Below are positions 22,560 through 34,583 of a stretch of 64,000 bases of DNA, one piece after another. Source of the stretch: Porphyra umbilicalis. Lineage: Eukaryota > Rhodophyta > Bangiophyceae > Bangiales > Bangiaceae. The stretch lies in contig KV919042.1 of the NCBI GenBank assembly GCA_002049455.2, forward strand, positions 1 to 64,000. Direction: 5' to 3'. The notes below the pieces were generated by a model. That model did no database searches. It had not been told where the DNA came from and saw only the letters and a program-made list of their open reading frames with translations. The position numbers and the translations under genes were made by a program. Position 1 is the stretch's first letter, and every line of letters starts with the position of its first letter.

Positions 22560-23140
22560 TGTGAAGTGTACTTTCGCAGTCCCTCATTGACAACTGGCCC
22601 TTGCGTAAGTCGGAAGTCTTCGTATTTGTGTGGTAACACCGCATGCACTTGTTTGTAGATCTTTCAGCGGGGAATCCATCAGGGGTTGAGCTCCGGGGGA
22701 GGATTGTGTGGGGAGCGGCACCTTGTGTGTGGGGCTGTGGGCGCCCTCCTGGGGTGCGGGAGCTGCCCTGGGAGGCGCCGTGCGGGCCTTGTCGGCCGCG
22801 CCATCGGGGGTGCCTGGGAAGGCCCTGTGGCTGAGGTGGCATGGGGGATATGAGGCGCGCCTTCGCAGGCCTGGGAACGCCGTGCCTAGTAAAGTAACGC
22901 ACCCACTCAGAATCATCGACTTCACACTCGCCCTTGGCGTCAAGAGCCACCAGCAGGTTCTCATACTTTGACGTCAGCTTGTTGAGAACGCTCAAGGCAA
23001 CGTCCATCTCCGTCACCTCGCCGCCCATGGCCTTGAGGTTCTCACCGAGTTTTTTGTGGAACGCCTGTAACGATTCAGGCCCCTCGATCCAATTCTGGCA
23101 GCCGACGTGCATTCCATCTTGCGTCGCAGTGTCACCCATC
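22560..23140 (-). pseudogene. Ty1/copia gag fragment, inverted
   Basis: A minus-strand frame reads AFHKKLGENLKAMGGEV, VALSVLNKLTSKYENLLVAL and then, after a Pro/Gly-rich stretch, a zinc-knuckle remnant KCMRCYHTNTKTSDLRKG in which the third Cys is Leu. This is the UBN2/copia gag pattern. It faces the pol relic at 18.9-21.8 kb, so it is either a separate insertion or a rearranged half of the same element. Truncated at both ends. Confidence 0.7.
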
Positions 23141-23550
23141 TGTCACCGCCAACGAGGCGCCGCGTTGGCAACGCGGCTGGATGCGCCTCATTTGAAACAA
23201 CCAAACCGTCGCCTGCCGCCCTGATCGGGCCCGATTCCGATCCACTGTCCCCCTCACTCCCCCGATCACTGCATCAGCAACCCCCGACCACCCTGTCTCA
23301 TCGGCTCTGTGCCCTATTCTGCTGCGTCGTAGTAGTTTACGTGCGCCAAGATCTCGCGAGAATCGCAACCACCACTGCGGTTGCGCTCTTTTTACCACTT
23401 GTTGAGTAGTGGGGTCGATGCCTTTCGCTCCGCCGTATCTCACTCCAAAGGGCGCTCGCGTAAACCGAATCTAACGACACAGCGAACGCTTCCAGTGCGT
23501 GCGAGACGCTTCCGCTACTCTGTTATACATTTGCCTATTGACCTCGCCGC

Positions 23551-24005
23551 GCAGCGGGCCCAGAACCGTCGTCAAAAGCACGTCTGTTTTTGCCTGTTTT
23601 GAGCCTCTTGGAGGCCCGTGTTCCTGTTTGAAGAAACAGAACTCTTGTGCAAAAAACAGATCGACCCCGATGACAGGCTCTCAGAGGCCATCCCATGCGA
23701 GGTCCTTCCATATTTGTGTTTGCGAGAACAGGAATCGTTCCTCACTCCGCACATTGCGCCTGCTAGCAAGGCCATAGATGCTTCTTCGTCTCTCTCTCTT
23801 TCTGGAAGGGGGAAGTGTATACGTCTGATGCTGTGTCTCTCTTTTTACGAGTGGGGATGCATCTATCCCGGCGAACAGATGATTTTGGCGCCTTTTCTGA
23901 AAAAAACCAGCCTTGACAGAGCCCCAGGGCGGTTTGCAGATAATCTGTTCGTCCGAAAACACGCAAAAGCAGACGTGCTTTTGACGACGGTTTTGGGCCT
24001 GCTGC
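23551..24005. mobile_element. MITE with ~50-bp inverted repeats
   Basis: The left end, starting GCAGCGGGCCCAGAACCGTC, recurs inverted at the right end, ending at 24005, over about 50 bp with few mismatches. Translations of the two ends on opposite strands give the same peptide (AQNRRQKHVCFC), which shows the symmetry. No transposase inside; no clear target-site duplication. Confidence 0.75.
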
Positions 24006-24035
24006 ACCGGGATTGCCGATCGGAAGTCGTTGAAT

Positions 24036-25375
24036 ATGGGCTCCCTGCTGATGGCTGGAGGGATCGATTCCGATGTGGATGAGGCTGTTGCGGCTGTTGC
24101 AGCTGCTCAGTTTGTATTCAACCTCAAGAGCACATCCGCGACCGACGGTGGCGTCCTGGATTGGGCGGTGGGCTTAGCCGATCTAATCGCTGGCCTTGAG
24201 CCGTCCGCCGCCCCAACCTGGTGCGTCGCTCGGCGTGCTTTGCTATCGTTGACTTCGGCAGCGGCGGGGAGTGGGGCGGGAGACTGCGAACATGCGGCGC
24301 TGCGCGAGTTGGTCGAGTTGGCCACTTGGTTGATATATGTGGACAGAGCAACCGCGCGGTACCGTATGCGCGCGACCTGAAGAGCGGATTCTACCTCAAA
24401 AGCGTGCCAAAAGGGAGTTTTTTTCGTGATGTAAGAATGACGCACTCTCATTTTGATGAGCTAGTTGTCTTGTCAACTCCACACCTCCCGCCCTCCTCCC
24501 GAGGTCCCACCACCATTCCCCAGGTCTATCGTATTTTAATCGTCTTGTTTTGGCTTGCACGGGGTGGGAAGCAACGCGTCGTCGCTCGGACGGTCGACGT
24601 CGCTGAGTTATAGTTTTCAAAGCTCTGCGCCTCAGTCATCCATGCGATGCTCGCAGGGCTGCCGAAGCCGGAGTGGCCGGGCTGTGCCCAGCGGCAAGAG
24701 ATTTCCAGAGACTTTGCTCGGTTAACGAGCGGCCATGCCGTCGGCAGGAAGGGTTTGTAAGTTGATGCTGCCATTCCCTTTGCTCCTCAACGGCTCCTGG
24801 GTGATTGAGACTTTGGACATGGGGGCTGGACTTAGAAAACATTGGTGGGTCCAACGATGGGAAGGATTGTGCTCCATCGCGATGCATGGCGACGCCATCC
24901 ACACTTTGTCTCGTCATTCGGTCGTTGGAGGATGTAGAGCTAATTGCTCTTGTCTCGCGATCGGGTTTTGGGGTTGACAAAACTGTTGCGCTTCCCATCA
25001 CCGGCAAACGTCGTTCTGCTTTCCAGTTCGACTGTCATTCTCTTGTTGCATGGTCATCACAGCTGTGGCGCCGTAGATGGCTGCCTGACTCCAATCCTCA
25101 TTCCTTCTGGCGAGCATACGGAGGACTCTACCGACAGGAAGTCGCAGCGCTCCTTGCTGACGATAACGATCGTGGACACTCGGAGGTTCAAATACTTCGT
25201 AGGTGGCTTCCTTCCTGGGATCCCGCGGCAACTCTCTCGCTTTACGGAGCAGATCTTGGTACACGACCGTTGAACATCCACTGCTGCGCCGACCACTTTC
25301 GAGCATCGAAGAGTTCATACTCGGCGACGCAGGCTTCGCGCTCTCGAACTTGGATGGCGCACTCATAGTGTAGAA
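24036..25375 (+). pseudogene. Harbinger-type DDE transposase, decayed
   Basis: Fragments in consecutive frames follow the order of a PIF/Harbinger (DDE_Tnp_4) transposase. From the ATG at 24036 comes an Ala-rich leader. At ~24377-24610 there is GSFFRDVRMTHSHFDELV and IPQVYRILIVLFWLARGGKQ, the helical N-terminal domain. At ~25060-25250 the catalytic part reads GAVDGCLTPI, then VDTRRFKYFVGGFLPGIP, and at ~25305-25375 EEFILGDAGFALSNLDG. The last block holds the third acidic position. Stops (TAG at 24610) and shifts separate them. The stretch from about 24748 (GTAAGT) to about 25026 (TTTCCAG) lacks similarity and has intron-like ends. The enzyme would cut and paste its own DNA element; this copy is inactive. 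Confidence 0.7.
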
Positions 25376-28300
25376 ATGTGTGGGGGGGATGGTAGGTGGT
25401 GTAGCACCACGAGCAATGCAGCAGTGGAATGGGTGGGGGGGTCGTTAGGGGTGGACCGTCGTAGAAAGGGAGGCAAGTCAGAGAGTGGGTTCGGGCAAGC
25501 ATTTATACTCACTGGAGCGTCTCTCTACCGACACAGACTGGGCGGTCTGCGACGCAGCTCACGCGGTCGCTCGCACAAGGGTGGCGTGCGCGAGAAAAAA
25601 AGTCGTGCTCGTGAAAAGGAGCACTCAGTCAGAAAAGCCACATTGAGGCCGCGAGAAACAGTGTCACTCCGGCGCCGTCGCTTCAAGCCGCGTGGGAACT
25701 GTGAGAAAGAATTCAAGAAGGACTTGTTGATTGGGACTTGTATTTATGCGCACTTGATGTCTCAAACAAGGGACCCCCCCCCTGTTGCCCGGAAGCGCTG
25801 TTCACACAAACGCACGGCCACACTGAAATGTACAGGAAATGTGAATAGGCGTCAGTGGTGCTTATCGTGTGTTCACGCGCAATTGCGTTTTCCTTGTAAA
25901 AATGTCCGAAACACTCTCTGCAAGGACACGTCGATTCGTGGAGGAACTGTCGAGGAACTGAGGGAGAGGCCACAAGAGTTGGTGGCTTACATTATATGGG
26001 GTGAACCACAGGTTGGTGCACAGAATACTTTCTGCTGTCAAGAGCGACTCGGAGCTAATCGCCATGACGGATAAGAGTTTCCATGATCCAATCGTCGGTC
26101 AATATTGACCACGTCACCGCATGCGTGGCTGTTGTCGGCCAGCTGCACAGGCTGCGGACGGCGGGGAGGTCGTCAATGCACACGGCGTAAGCAACATGGT
26201 CCGTCTATAGCTGAAGGTCGATTCCACACACTAAGGCACACGGGCGGGACCCATATTGCGGCCCACAGAACTCAGCAATGGCTCACTCTTCGTTGCTCGT
26301 CATAGATGCACCTTGAAGCCTATTTTATCGGTTGTTTTGTGACACAAGTTCAGGCGGCAACGACCACCGGCTGGTGAGATAGACCGCTTTTCTTGCATCC
26401 CACCGTTGTATGAAACGCCATTTTCTGTACAAAGGTGCCTGCTGGTGACGCTGCGGGCTGTACTTCGACACGGCCTGACGACAAAATGCGTGTCAAAGGT
26501 ACTGCAGGGATATGTGGACGGCACTCGTGGCCGTTGGAGCGAAAGAGCCGTGCAGGTGGGGGGCTGGTGATGCTCGAAGCCATCCGAGATAAAGCGCATT
26601 TCCAAGAGACGCCAGATGAGATTAATCGCAAATTGTATGGGGGGGCTACAATATCGACAGTGATTCTTAGCTCTTGTGTCGGGAGTGGTGCCCAATATTT
26701 GATCCGAGTGCGGATTCCAGTCCCACTCAGTCGAACGTGGCGCCTTTTTTATCCAAGCAGGCCAACTGACGTACGGCGCGTCTCGCCTGGCTCGGCGGGC
26801 GCACGCTGCCGCGGATAATGCGCCGGGTACCTGCCCACGGTCGTGGCTCCCTGCGTGCGCCGCCATGCTCGTGGCACGGTGGCGGCCGCCCATGGAGTGA
26901 CGGCGGCCGCAGCCGCCCAAGACGGCGCGGCTGTAATTCGAGGAATGACAGCTACCATGCGCGCGCGCGTCGTGCGGGAGCTCGCAGATGATGTAGTGAT
27001 TCTCATTCGAAATGTGCGGAGGCGTGCAGGCTGCAGGGGAGTGGGGGGGGGGAGGGGGGGACGGCACGCCGCTGCTCGTGCAGCCTGGCTACCTTCAACT
27101 CCCCCCCCCCCCTCCTCAAGTGTCACTACAGCATTGCATCCGAGGCAGACGCCGGATGCGGATTCGTGGATCAGGTGGCGCCGGTCGCACTGACAAAATA
27201 AATGAGGGGGAGAGAGGCACGCAGGGCGTCAATCTGTGGCCAGCAGCCGCGAAGAGAACGGACTCGTCTTCATCGCGCGACCGACGAGTTCCTGGCGGAA
27301 GATCTCGACAGCGACTGAAGTAGCATCGCTAATACAAGCATAATAATACGGTGTCAGTATCTAAAATTGGTCAGGATCTGTTACGGATCGGCAGAGACGG
27401 AGAAAACGGAGAGATTCTCGAGGCACAAAGAATCACCGAGGCGTATCTCAGCCCTACAAGACCCTTCGAGCGCATTCTGTTTTTCTCTGAGTACCATGCA
27501 ACAGAGACCAGTCATCTAGCTTCTCATGGCCGAACAATGTATGGAACAGCACATAAAACTCCTTCTTCATACGCTTTAATGCATGGAATACACCTTCGGG
27601 CCGCTTCCATAAGATGCTGACCTCGCAACTGTGTGCGAAGCACAGGGAAGTGGCGACCGAGCTGATGGAAGGCATTGGCCATGCTCAGCGTCTCGAGACG
27701 GTTCCGATGGTGTAAAGTTGACGAATCGGACGGCGCGCTCTTCCGCTGCGCCAATTGCTGTGGGCGAAATCGCTCTTTTTCGCGCCATCCAGACGGGTCC
27801 GCGGGCTTATTACCGATCGATTTACAATAATTGCGCGTTCGCGCAAAAACACCTGATAAGCACTACTGCGCTGCGGTGGTGGAGGTAGCCTCCAGGCGCA
27901 CCAGCGTGCTGTACAGTAGCGGCACGCCACACGCCGGGGTATGTGACCGTCGACGGGTGGTTCCGCCTGCATGTAGGCACGGCTGTAGAGCAGTTTTCGC
28001 CAACGAGGAGCGAGCCTCTATGGCGCTCAAGAATACACGCCGCAGCGTGAGCGTCAGCGCCAAGCACACAAAAAAAGCAAAAAAACACGGTGGTTTTGTG
28101 CAGACGATGCGGTTGGTCAGGGTATCCCATGCATATTCTCGGCTCAAGCATGATCTAATGCTTGAGCTCCTGTGACTCTTCTTCATGGGAGCGATCAGGC
28201 CACAAAAGCGGCCTCGCGCTGAATCGCGATTCACTTTTCTTTCTTGTGGGCATTACACTGACTCATGATTCATCACCAGGCCACACAACTCGCGGTGGCT

Positions 28301-28745
28301 CACCGCAAGCGCCGCGGCTCGCCGTGGCTCGCGGTGGCTCGTAGCTCGTCGCGGCTGGCGGTGGCTTGTACCCACCGCGACGACGATCGCCCGGGGGCTT
28401 TGAACGGCTACCCGGTCTGCGACGACGGCCATGGCTGGCGGCGGCAACGTTGACAACGCGCCGGGGCTACAGTCGTTCTCCAAAAATCTTTCAGTCCCAC
28501 ATGTTAACATGTACTTCAAAAATTACACCTCGAGCAAAGTCGACGGTCTTAAAGTTGGCTTCAGTGCGAGGCATCTTATTTCCATGATCTAGCTCAAGCT
28601 GTCTGTGGACCACCACGCTGCATGAGCAGTGAGAGACTGTCTCGAGATGCCTTCGCGAGACACAAGGACCTCTTCTGTGCCTCACTGCAGGTTTTTTGGC
28701 TCCTTCAGACCGTGAATGCTCACGTGGCTCCTGCAGCCGCTGTTG
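25376..28745. other. Spacer with transposon scraps
   Basis: No complete gene recognised. At about 25900-26200 plus-strand frames give protein-like strings (SDSELIAMTDKSFHDPIVGQ, then HVTACVAVVGQLHRLR in another frame), probably a decayed transposon protein of unknown family. G- and C-runs lie at 27043-27060 and 27102-27112. A 10-bp-arm hairpin (GCTCAAGCAT/ATGCTTGAGC) is at 28142-28167, and cgcggtggct-like short repeats at 28290-28370. Confidence 0.4.
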
Positions 28746-29215
28746 GAGCATCTCCACCAATACGGCCAACCGCCAAAGCCAACGGCCACGTTTTCGCGAC
28801 GTGCGGCCCTATCCTGTGGGCTCTGAAAAGCCTCCTCCAAGATTGACGGCATCACCTCTCAAGCATGGGCAGGCAGTCGTATAGTCGCGATATCGCACCA
28901 TTCTGGCGAGGTGGCGCGATTCCGATCGGGGGACTGCTTCAAACGGCTTTGTCAGCAAACCGGTTTTGATCAGCACGATGGACAAACAAATCACAGGAAC
29001 TTCTAGTGATGGTCGCCGCTAATCTGTTAAAATGAAGAGCTATAAGCAGGTCGATCCAGCAATCTATCGACAAGCTCCAGAATTGTCGGCCAACGGATGA
29101 CGCAGCGTCGATCCGGCGGTAAACTGTTGCGCCAAAGCGATCTGGCAAACACACTCCGTCATCTTCTGCACTGTTTTCTCTGTCCGCCTTTGCCGACCAC
29201 CCTCCTAATGCTGTT

Positions 29216-30427
29216 ATGCGTGACTCGGACGATGACCAGGCAATGTGTGCCAATGCCGCGGCTTTCGCCAACGATGATGACGACGACGTGGCTGCAGCCG
29301 TGTTGGCTGCAGAGCACTACCTCGGAATGCTGGTCCATATGATCGATGACTTTGATACGCGCCGTGGGAGATCGCTTCCCGGGAATGCACCCAACAAGCA
29401 GCGCGATTTCGTATCGGAAGAGAGGGGACTGATGAGGCACTTCTCCGGAGTGGAGTGGATCCGCCGGTCTATGATGAGAAAGGCTTCACCCGCCGTTTTC
29501 GTCTTCCCCGCCTTGTTTTTGACCGTGTGTACCGTGCCTTGTCGTCCGAGCCGTACGTACTTTCAGCAACGTTTGAACGCAACAGTCCAGCCTCTGGAGG
29601 CTTCGACTTTGCAGAAAATGACTGCAGCTTTGCGCGTGTTGGCTTTTGGAGTTGCGTATGACAGTGTGAGTGAGTACGTTCGATGGTCCGAATCAACTGT
29701 GTGCAAGACTGTGCATCGCTTCGCTCACTTTGTGGTTGACGAGTACCACCCTGTTTATCTTCGCAAGCCTACTCTCCCAGATCTGCAGCGCATATTGAGT
29801 GACTACGAGCAGGCTGGTTTCCCGGGGTGCATGAAGTGCGTTGATTGCTCTCACTGTGTGTGGAAGAACTGTCCGATGTCTCTGCATGGTCAATACCAGG
29901 GAAGATAATTGAAGCGATCCATCGTGATGGATACTGTGGCGGACAAAGATTTGTATCTTTGGCACTTTTATATTGGCCTACCGGGAGCCATGAATGAACT
30001 CAGCGTTATGGACGTTTCCCCGCTTTTCCCGTCTATTAGTTCTGGTTCTTTTTCTTCACCAATCTCTTATACCGGTAACGGCGTCGAGAGCGCATTGCCA
30101 TACTATTTATGCGACGGCATCTACCCGGAGCATCCCGTGTTGATCAGCACGTCCAAGGGGGGCAGTGAAAAAGACAAATATTTTCCTGGACAACACGAAG
30201 GGCGGCGCAAAGGTGCGTATATGGTGTACGGTGTCCTCTACCAAAAGAGGCAAGAACTCGACAAGCCGGCGCGCCTCGACAGCGTCCAGAAGTTGGTGGA
30301 GGTAGGCACCTGCTGTGCTATCCTGCACAATAGAATCGTCACGCATCGTCGTGAGAAGGCCCATGCCCCTGATCCAGGTACGTACCAGCTCATTCTCGCC
30401 GCCTGCTGCTCTGTATTGAGAGTCTAG
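29216..30427 (+). pseudogene. PIF/Harbinger transposase, lightly damaged
   Basis: Starts at an ATG at 29216; about 400 residues to the TAG at 30425-30427. It has an acidic N-terminus (DDDDDVAAAVL), PNKQRDFVSEERGLMRHFSG, then the family block KMTAALRVLAFGVAYDSV and SESTVCKTVHRF. The catalytic part shows GFPGCMKCVDCSHCVWKNCP (first Asp), GLPGAMNELSVMDVSPLF and LCDGIYPEHPVL, followed by the GVLYQKR end. It matches the plant transposon protein family (PF04827). Lesions: two compensating frameshifts near 29461 and 29555 (the segment between, YDEKGFTRRFRLPRLVFDRV, reads in another frame) and an in-frame TAA at 29906-29908. The second catalytic Asp is normally in an N-D pair; here it reads N-E. Nicks and rejoins the element's ends together with the Myb-like partner; probably inactive. 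Confidence 0.85.
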
Positions 30428-31498
30428 TGGCATGATGTGATTCCATGTCTTCTCGCTTCATGCTCGTCATTCTGACCGTTGCTTCAATATGTGCATAACA
30501 CCGCGGCTGACGCTCCACTAGCTTCTACCCTCCTTCTGTCGCGTGTGCGTTCTATTTGTTTCGTGCCGTGAGGCGTAAGAATCCGTGCCCGCCAGGGTCT
30601 ACAGGGGATATCTGCGGTGCAGCCGCTTGTGCTGCGCCAGACGCTCACGTGCAAGTCAACGCTCCTCCGCTGGGCGCGGAATCGATTGCAGCGACACATG
30701 AACGAGTGACAAGCCAGACAGACCACCTGCGGCTCAAGAGGGACCTCATTCAACATTTGTGGGATGCTCGTTCAGACGCAAAGTTACGACATGTCTTGAC
30801 AAAACGCAAAATTGGTACAAAAACGACTCAACGTGCCCTGCAAACAAACAGAAAAACGAACAGAGAAAAAACTCAAACAAACGCGGCTACAACGCGGCAG
30901 CTGCGGCCGCCGACCGCTGCATCGCCGCTGCCCCTTGCCGCTGCCGCCGCCTTGTGCCTTGGCGACGGTGCCGGTGACAAGTCGCGGCGGCGGCCGACGG
31001 CGCCGCAACGCCCGACACCGTTGCGGCTTGCTGCCGCCGCCGCCTACACCGGGAATGTCCACCGCATGTCCGTTGCCTTCCCCGTCCCCGTCCGCTCTTG
31101 CGCGTGAGGCTGCCGTCGTCGAAGTCAACTTGTTTGGGCTTGTCTACGCCGCCGTGCGACGTGGCGTCCCCGTCGTAGCCGCCGACGCCTGGCCATGGGC
31201 GGCGTCGACGAGCTCGAACGAGCCAACGACGTCGGTGGTCGCCGAAGGCGTGCAGGCTTTTGGGGCTGGCCCGTGCGGGGGTCGGCTCGGTACCAGCTCC
31301 GTTACAGAGGAGCCCCGTTTCCGGGACCTCCGCGCCGACAGCCACCGGCGCCACCCCCTGCACCGCTGCGAAGGGCTCCTTCACCAGGAATGCTGCCCAG
31401 CGGTGGGATTGCTGCCGAGGTTGCGTGTTGATGACGTTCGCTACAACAAAGCGCAGCCGCAAAAGAGGGTGCTCGAAGTGGGGACAGTGGAAACGGCC

Positions 31499-31997
31499 TC
31501 AACTGATCATCATGGTCTGTTCTTTAGTAGCGAAAGTCAAGCACGCCGCCACCCCGAGAACCAGAACGCTCACAATCCCTCCCCACCGCAGCCCAGGCCG
31601 GACTCCACCCATGACCACCATCAATGCCGAAATCACACTCTCCCTCCCCTGCTCGACCACCCTCGTCCCCATCTGCTCGGATACTGTACCCTTGACGCGC
31701 AGGCACCCCCCCTCCACAGTTCTCAGTCGCGTCGGTCGCACGCAGATTGCGCGGGGGTCCAGCGGATGCTGTACCCACCTCTCTCGGGCTGTCGCCAGGG
31801 GAAGACGGTGCCGCGCGAGCTGATGCCACTACAGCCCGTGCGGCCAACCGCGCAGCACAAGCCGCAGCACGCCGCGTCTTCGCCCGCACGTCGGCGTCTG
31901 CGACCTCCTGTGAACGCCGGGTTTCGCCGTCCTCTCGCTCTCGTGCTGCTACATCGTTTGCCCTTCTGTCGCTGTCCAGCTTGTCGTCGGCAGCCAT
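31499..31997 (-). CDS. Unknown ORF inside Harbinger element
   Basis: Not recognised. From an ATG at 31997, in the same frame as the end of the Myb-like gene and separated from it by one TGA (32046-32048), a charged coiled-coil-like segment reads ANDVAAREREDGETRRSQEV and then an Ala/Arg stretch. After a frameshift near 31720 it continues as EQMGTRVVEQGRESVISALM and a hydrophobic segment GIVSVLVLGVAACLTF before a stop at 31499. It may be a C-terminal extension of the Myb-like protein cut off by a point mutation, or a separate membrane protein. A further open frame lies at 30887-31462. Low confidence that it is expressed. Confidence 0.35.
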
Positions 31998-32045
31998 CTC
32001 TGAAATCGTGTGGGCTGCCGTCCGATCCCGAAAAGCTCTCCCGTG

Positions 32046-32848
32046 TCAAGTTTTTCGCATGGAGGAAGAGTTGTAAATCTTGTTGCGTTCCATGTCCCTC
32101 AAGATTTGCATCTTGAAAGCAGATGCCTCCGTCAGCGTCTTAACACGCTGAGCGAAGAAGGCAGACGAAGCGAGCATTGCCGCTAGATCCTTAGACCGTT
32201 TGAACCCATTGCGGGAGCTCCAGGAGTCCCTGCAGGCAAGGAGGGCTCCTCTCCTCCACTTCCGTCATGACCCGGCGCCAGAGGCCGGTCATCGCCAGCA
32301 GCATCGGGTGCCTCGAGAGCATCTATGGCGGCCACGCCAGCATCAACAGGGACGCCGCCCGCACCTGCCACCACTGGCCGCGCCCGTACCCGTCCCGCGC
32401 ACGTCACAAACGCACGGGTGGTGGCAAAAAAAAAAAACCAGGATGACAAATGAGCAAACTCTCCTCACGAACCGGACACGTCAGTTTCAAACTCCGGTGC
32501 CCTTGTACCGTTCATCTCCGCAATAGCCATATGCTGAATATCGCGCTCTGTCACTTCTGTGTGTGGCTTGCTCTTCACAAACTTGTGGCATGCGCTCATC
32601 CTCGAGCACATCTGCGCAATCACGTCAGACCATTGCGCACGCACGGTGGTCATACTGCGGGCGTGCCCATACCAGGGGTCATCCCATGTAGCAGGAAGTC
32701 TCGTGCGCGCCCCAAAGAAATCAACATGCATGCCAGCGTAAAACGCGGCCCCCGTCATGTTGATACCCAGGTGCGTCGATGTCCGCACAATAAAAGCACG
32801 AGTGATCTCCACTTTCTCACCCTCAGTCCACCTGGTACTCTTTGTCAT
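32046..32848 (-). pseudogene. Myb/SANT-like Harbinger accessory protein
   Basis: From the ATG at 32848. The first ~120 residues form the trihelix/Myb-SANT domain typical of the second Harbinger protein and of NAM-associated plant proteins: STRWTEGEKVEITRAFI, then TVRAQWSDVIAQMCSRM, SACHKFVKSKPHTEVTERDI and HMAIAEM. A stop follows at 32465. An Ala/Gly/Pro linker stays open in the same frame to 32183, and the C-terminal block KRSKDLAAMLASSAFFAQRV ... EASAFKMQILRDMERNKI resumes one frame over and ends at a TGA at 32046-32048. A T-run at 32428-32440 lies near the first break, so either a short intron or homopolymer errors could explain it. Role in the family: bind the element's subterminal DNA and help bring the transposase into the nucleus. 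Confidence 0.75.
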
Positions 32849-33433
32849 TGAGCCGGGGTGCGCTAGCACACCGACGCGCTACATCGATTCTCTGCGACGA
32901 AGATGGGCGCGACGTCGATGAAGGACGGTAGAGTGTGCGACGAAGGTGCCAGCAAGCGCCACCCACGTCAAAAGAAGGGCAAATGAGCGAGATCGACCGC
33001 CTATTGATAGACTTTAGTTCTGCAATGATGGGGTATTTCAATACATGCCGTATATATGTGCGATCGATCGAGACAAATCAAGCGCCTCTTTCGATCGCGG
33101 CGCTTCTAGAGATTGTGTGCCCGCCACGGGTCACGCAATGCATTGGCAAATGATTGGCGAGAATGCAACCATGTTTTGGCCAAGCGCTTTGAAGCTGCGC
33201 TCAATAGGCCTGTTTGGACTAGTGCTGCGGTTCAAGCTACAAGTCTGAGGCTGTCGCGCGTCCGGAACTCGAGGTGCAGTAGCTGATTAGAATATATGAG
33301 AAGTGCTTTTTTTGGACCGTCACACCGCCGTCACACACTAGGTATGGACCCCTTTTCTCCACCAATGCCCCCGTTGGCCAAACGGTGCCAAGTTTGTCTG
33401 TTTGGACGGTTGGAGCCATTGGTGAAGATGCTC

Positions 33434-34583
33434 TCAGGAGGAATCTCACGCTGCCAGGTGTGACCTTGCGATCTCGGACAAACGACGACAATCGCCGGCG
33501 CGATCGTCGTTGCATTCTAGGCAGGTATCGCCCGATCACAGGGCTACCTCTGCCCAGATAACCAGTACAGACTGTGGTAGTCCGGCGCTTCGGGTCCAAT
33601 TTGCGATCATCACGTGGCTCAGCGCCGTACTACTTGATCTCACAGTGCCATATTTTAGAGTGGCACCACTCGGGCGCATCTGAACCGGTCTATGTTGCGA
33701 GATGAATCAGGTCGCATCGCACGAGGCGAGGACGCTTGGCCGGCAAGCCGCTCTTGGCCATGCACCAGGCAGAGCTCTCCTGGTCATAGGCTGGCTGCTT
33801 TGGGGGGGTGTCCAGATAGCATGGCACAAGCCGCGGAAGTCACGTCGGGGGCGTCGTTTGGGCCGCATTCGGCCACTTCCACCCCTGGGCTGGGAACGGC
33901 ACGGGCCGGGCCTAAGAGTGGGACACGAGTCCGGGAGGACAAGCAGTCAGACCCTCGTGCGTTGCCTGCAACCGACCCCCGAAGCGGCCCCGCCACGGGC
34001 TGGGCTAAAGAGGTAGGAAAGACCCGCGGAGAATCCGTCGGTGGGCCCCCGTGGGCAGCACTCAGCTGGTCCGTACCCACCTTTCCCACGACGTAGGTGG
34101 GGCCACAGGGAAAAGTACGCGTGGCGGACGATCTGTCGGCGACCTCGCGTGGGCCACATTGATCTCGCACCAGCCCCGTCTACGTTGCTCGTGGGGCCCA
34201 TACTGTAGTGTGCGTGGCCAAACAGCAGCAAGTAAGAGGTTCGGAAATAATCCTCGGCATGCCCCTGTCAGCCTCTTTCGCCTCACCCATGCCCCGGCTC
34301 TGCCGCGGGCACGGCCCGGAATATACCTCGGCACGCCCCTGTTGGCCGATTTCGGCGCACCCTCGCCGTGACGCGCGTGCCCACCAATTCCAATCCACTC
34401 TTCCACCCGTGGCGTCGGCACTCCTAGGTCCCACGTCTCGCGCACCATCCCATCTACCGCGTTGGCTCCCTTCTCGTGGAAATTTGGCCGAGAGCTGGCC
34501 TTCTACAAGGTTATACTCCTCACGGCTCCCTCTTTCTGCGTGTTGCGCTTTGCCTGGAGCCCGAGGCCCTGTACGAGCGTGAT
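33434..34583. other. Spacer, no gene recognised
   Basis: Open frames on both strands at 33.7-34.4 kb have no motif. Gene-free as far as can be seen. Confidence 0.4.

Larger units (their letters stand above)
28746..33433. mobile_element. Two-gene PIF/Harbinger transposon
   Basis: Imperfect 37-bp inverted repeats bound the element: GAGCATCTCCACCAATACGG at its left end (28746-28782) and, inverted, GAGCATCTTCACCAATGGCT at its right end (33397-33433), with CCAACCG-CCAAA continuing both. Inside are the two genes that define PIF/Harbinger elements, a DDE transposase (plus) and a Myb/SANT-like protein (minus), arranged tail to tail. No matching 3-bp duplication was found at these ends (TTG left, TCA right), so the exact boundaries are uncertain. 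Confidence 0.65.

Noticed and set aside
27454..27754. Minus-strand protein-like frames
   Set aside because: Three overlapping frames look equally plausible, and none carries a recognisable transposase or host motif.
28290..28370. Repeat array resembling a satellite
   Set aside because: Only a few imperfect cgcggtggct-like units; too short and irregular to call an array.
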